Shown piece after piece: positions 61,934 through 64,000 of a stretch of DNA of 64,000 nucleotides. Origin of the DNA: Chitinophagaceae bacterium (GTDB lineage Bacteria > Bacteroidota > Bacteroidia > Chitinophagales > Chitinophagaceae); NCBI GenBank assembly GCA_023957125.1, contig JAMLHL010000010.1:1-64000 (forward strand), read 5' to 3'. Every line of letters starts with the position of its first letter. Position 1 is the stretch's first letter. Under the pieces are notes generated by a model. That model had not been told where the DNA came from. It saw nothing but the letters and a program-made list of their open reading frames with translations, and ran no database searches. The position numbers and the translations under genes are program-made.

Positions 61934-61941
61934 TATTTTTG
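61934..61941 (+). promoter_or_regulatory. -7 promoter box of the DegT-ugd operon
   Basis: TATTTTTG is a perfect TAnnTTTG, 26 bases before the ATG at 61968. No -33 TTTG at standard spacing. Confidence 0.5.
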
Positions 61942-61967
61942 CACCCGTTTAAAAAACAAAATCATAT

Positions 61968-63098
61968 ATGCGACCCCTTCAGATGGTGGATTTGAAGCAA
62001 CAGTACGAGCACATCAAAAAAGATGTGGATCAGGCGTTGCATGAGGTGCTGGACAGTTGTGCCTTTATCAACGGGAAGCCGGTTCAGGATTTTGCGAACA
62101 GCCTTGCCGGTTACCTCGGGGCTAAGTACGTGATTCCCTGTGCCAACGGAACGGACGCGCTTCAGATAGCATTGATGTCGTTGCAGCTTCAGCCGGGCGA
62201 CGAAGTGATTACGCCTTCCTTTACTTATATTGCCACTACTGAAGTGATTGCCCTGTTGCGGTTGAAGCCGGTTTTTGTGGATGTGGATCCAAAGACCTTT
62301 TGCCTGGTGCCGGAGGAGGTGGAAAAAGCCATTACCGCTAAAACAAAAGCCATTATCCCGGTTCACTTATACGGACATGCGGCGCCGATGGAACCGCTTA
62401 TGCGGATAGCGGAGAAATACGGACTTTTTATAGTGGAAGATAATGCCCAGGCCATTGGCTGCGATTACACTTTTAGTAACGGGGACAAAAGGAAGACCGG
62501 AACCATCGGTACTATCGGCTGTACTTCTTTCTTCCCCTCAAAAAACCTGGGGTGTTACGGAGACGGAGGAGCTTTATTTACCGATGATGAAAACCTGGCC
62601 GGGCGATTAAAAATGATCGCTAATCACGGACAAAAAGTGAGGTATTATCATGAAATGGTTGGGTGTAACTCAAGGCTGGACACACTACAGGCTGCCGTAT
62701 TGAATATCAAGTTGAAAAAACTCGATGAATATACCGCCGCCCGGCAGAAGGCGGCTGCCTGTTACACTGAGGCGTTCTCCGGGCTGGAACAGATTACCAC
62801 TCCGTATATAGCGCCTTATTCAGATCATGTTTTTCATCAATATACGTTGATCTTAAATGGCGTAAGCCGGGATGGATTGCATCAATACCTGGCCGAACAG
62901 CAAATTCCTTCCATGATCTATTACCCGGTGCCGGTGCACCGGCAGCAAATGTTTGCTTCTTTCGGAGGCGGGGATTACCGGTTGCCTCAAACCGATTGGT
63001 TGACGGAAAGAGTTATTTCCCTGCCTATTCATACCGAACTGGAAACGGATCAGCTTGAATTTATTACCCAACATGTATTAACATATATAAACAAATAA
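61968..63098 (+). CDS. DegT/DnrJ/EryC1-family sugar aminotransferase
   Basis: A 376-residue PLP-dependent aminotransferase of nucleotide-sugar synthesis. The PLP lysine is in FFPSKNLGCYGDGGALFT (about residue 191), the aspartate that holds the pyridine nitrogen is in IVEDNAQAIG, and the N-terminal MRPLQMVDLKQQYEHI is typical. It transfers an amino group to a UDP- or dTDP-keto sugar. The next gene encodes a UDP-sugar dehydrogenase, which points to an aminated uronic-acid-type surface sugar, for example a WbpE-like step. That pairing is inference. Confidence 0.9.
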   Translation: MRPLQMVDLKQQYEHIKKDVDQALHEVLDSCAFINGKPVQDFANSLAGYLGAKYVIPCANGTDALQIALMSLQLQPGDEVITPSFTYIATTEVIALLRLKPVFVDVDPKTFCLVPEEVEKAITAKTKAIIPVHLYGHAAPMEPLMRIAEKYGLFIVEDNAQAIGCDYTFSNGDKRKTGTIGTIGCTSFFPSKNLGCYGDGGALFTDDENLAGRLKMIANHGQKVRYYHEMVGCNSRLDTLQAAVLNIKLKKLDEYTAARQKAAACYTEAFSGLEQITTPYIAPYSDHVFHQYTLILNGVSRDGLHQYLAEQQIPSMIYYPVPVHRQQMFASFGGGDYRLPQTDWLTERVISLPIHTELETDQLEFITQHVLTYINK

Positions 63099-63110
63099 AT
63101 TTATCCCTAA

Positions 63111-64000
63111 ATGAGAATAGCTGTAGTCGGAACAGGATACGTTGGATTGGTGACCGGCACTTGTTTTGCTGAAACCGGGAATATTGTAACCTGTATTGAC
63201 ATTGATCAAAACAAGGTGGACCGGTTATCATCCGGTGAGATCACTATTTATGAACCCGGGCTTGAAAAGATATTTCTCCGGAATCTCAAAGAGCAAAGAC
63301 TGACCTTCACCACCCGTTTGGCGGAAGGTGTGAAAGACGCCGAAGTGATTTTCCTGGCTTTACCTACGCCCCCGGGCGAAGATGGTTCGGCCGATTTGAA
63401 ATACATCCTTGGCGTTGCGAAAGAGTTGGGGAAAATATTAACTACGGACGATTATAGAGTAATTGTAGATAAGAGTACGGTACCCGTGGGAACGGCAGAA
63501 TTAGTGGAAGAGGCGATCATTAAAAGTTCGGGTGGAGCACTTAGCAGTGGCGAAAAAGAGGAGGAAAAAGGGGTGTTTGACGTGGTATCCAATCCCGAGT
63601 TTTTGAGAGAGGGCGTGGCGGTGGATGATTTCATGAAGCCTGACCGTGTAGTGATAGGAACTTCTTCGGAGAAAGCCCGGAAAAAGATGACCAGTTTGTA
63701 TGCACCATTTGTACGCCAGGGTAATCCCGTTATTTTTATGGACAAACGGTCTGCAGAACTTACCAAGTATGCAGCAAATTCTTTTCTGGCTACCAAGATT
63801 TCATTTATGAATGAAATAGCACAATTGTGTGAGAAATTAGGAGCCGATGTGGATATGGTCAGACGCGGTATAGGCAGCGATAACAGGATTGGTAAACGGT
63901 TTTTGTTTCCCGGCATAGGGTATGGCGGCAGTTGCTTCCCGAAAGATGTGAAAGCTTTGGTGAAAAGTGCCGAAGATGCGCAGTATTCATTTAAGATACT
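63111..64000 (+). CDS. UDP-glucose/UDP-N-acetyl sugar 6-dehydrogenase (3' end outside window)
   Basis: The visible 296 residues are the N-terminal and central domains of an NAD-dependent UDP-sugar 6-dehydrogenase. The Rossmann motif VVGTGYVGLVTG starts the protein, STVPVGTAE lines the NAD site, LTKYAANSFLATKISFMNEI is the central helix, and the catalytic cysteine is Cys275 in GYGGSCFPKD. The frame is intact to the window edge. It starts 12 bases after the DegT gene. UDP-glucose (Ugd) is the default substrate; UDP-GlcNAc or UDP-ManNAc forms cannot be excluded from this part. Confidence 0.93.
   Translation, partial: MRIAVVGTGYVGLVTGTCFAETGNIVTCIDIDQNKVDRLSSGEITIYEPGLEKIFLRNLKEQRLTFTTRLAEGVKDAEVIFLALPTPPGEDGSADLKYILGVAKELGKILTTDDYRVIVDKSTVPVGTAELVEEAIIKSSGGALSSGEKEEEKGVFDVVSNPEFLREGVAVDDFMKPDRVVIGTSSEKARKKMTSLYAPFVRQGNPVIFMDKRSAELTKYAANSFLATKISFMNEIAQLCEKLGADVDMVRRGIGSDNRIGKRFLFPGIGYGGSCFPKDVKALVKSAEDAQYSFKI

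Overview
The window looks like chromosome from a member of the Bacteroidota, most likely a Chitinophagaceae-type organism. Evidence: promoters of the TAnnTTTG (-7) type without Shine-Dalgarno sites; BshB1; the two-domain 'alternative' GlmU; an OstA/MCE/amidase/LptD envelope cluster; YfhO; CcmB/CcmC/CcmD; type B ribosomal protein L31; and the 460-470 residue arginine decarboxylase typical of the phylum. Most of the window is ordinary housekeeping and envelope genes. Accessory DNA sits at the left edge (1-2312) and around 51959-56700.

Layout. 1-2312: end of an integrated element (two related winged-helix-like genes, an excisionase-like gene, a tyrosine recombinase, arm-type direct repeats and a copy of the tRNA-Leu 3' end) next to tRNA-Leu(CAA). 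2603-8910: tRNA1(Val) methyltransferase, then a three-gene RND efflux operon (adaptor, pump, TolC). 9091-15195: glycosyltransferase, YfhO, Nudix, CorA, DapF. 15509-20866: tRNA-Cys, glucosamine-6-phosphate deaminase, arginine decarboxylase, rpmI-rplT, pyrB, coaD. 20948-29699: DUF2461 protein, GMC dehydrogenase with its small subunit, a palindromic repeat element, thioesterase, Nudix, pyrE, HMA protein, M28 peptidase, bshB1. 29979-33785: propionate (methylcitrate) genes prpB-prpC-prpD. 33796-39453: TerC, L31, GlmU-like protein, tpiA, flippase and glycosyltransferase. 39425-47131: outer-membrane lipid and LPS transport block (OstA, MCE, amidase, LptD, PlsC-type acyltransferase). 47247-51958: ung, a small basic protein behind a very AT-rich tract, smc.

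51959-56700 is the most unusual part: a single-gene IS200/IS605-type element with hairpin ends, an orphan GH42-like lipoprotein, a frameshifted Uma2 gene, and a cluster holding one intact tRNA-Val(UAC) and three damaged copies. In the damaged copies short perfect palindromes replace tRNA segments. 56722-64000 returns to core genes: glutamate dehydrogenase, cytochrome c biogenesis (ccmB, ccmC, ccmD), a conserved protein of unknown function, Kdo transferase, a DegT aminotransferase and a UDP-sugar dehydrogenase cut by the window end.

Three repeat types recur between genes: a 7-bp AAATYTY array that twice abuts a start codon as array-AAC-ATG, a 116-bp structured palindromic element with a partial second copy, and the small palindromes in the tRNA-Val region. 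Several genes carry the -7 promoter box 4-7 bases before the ATG, which suggests leaderless or nearly leaderless transcripts.
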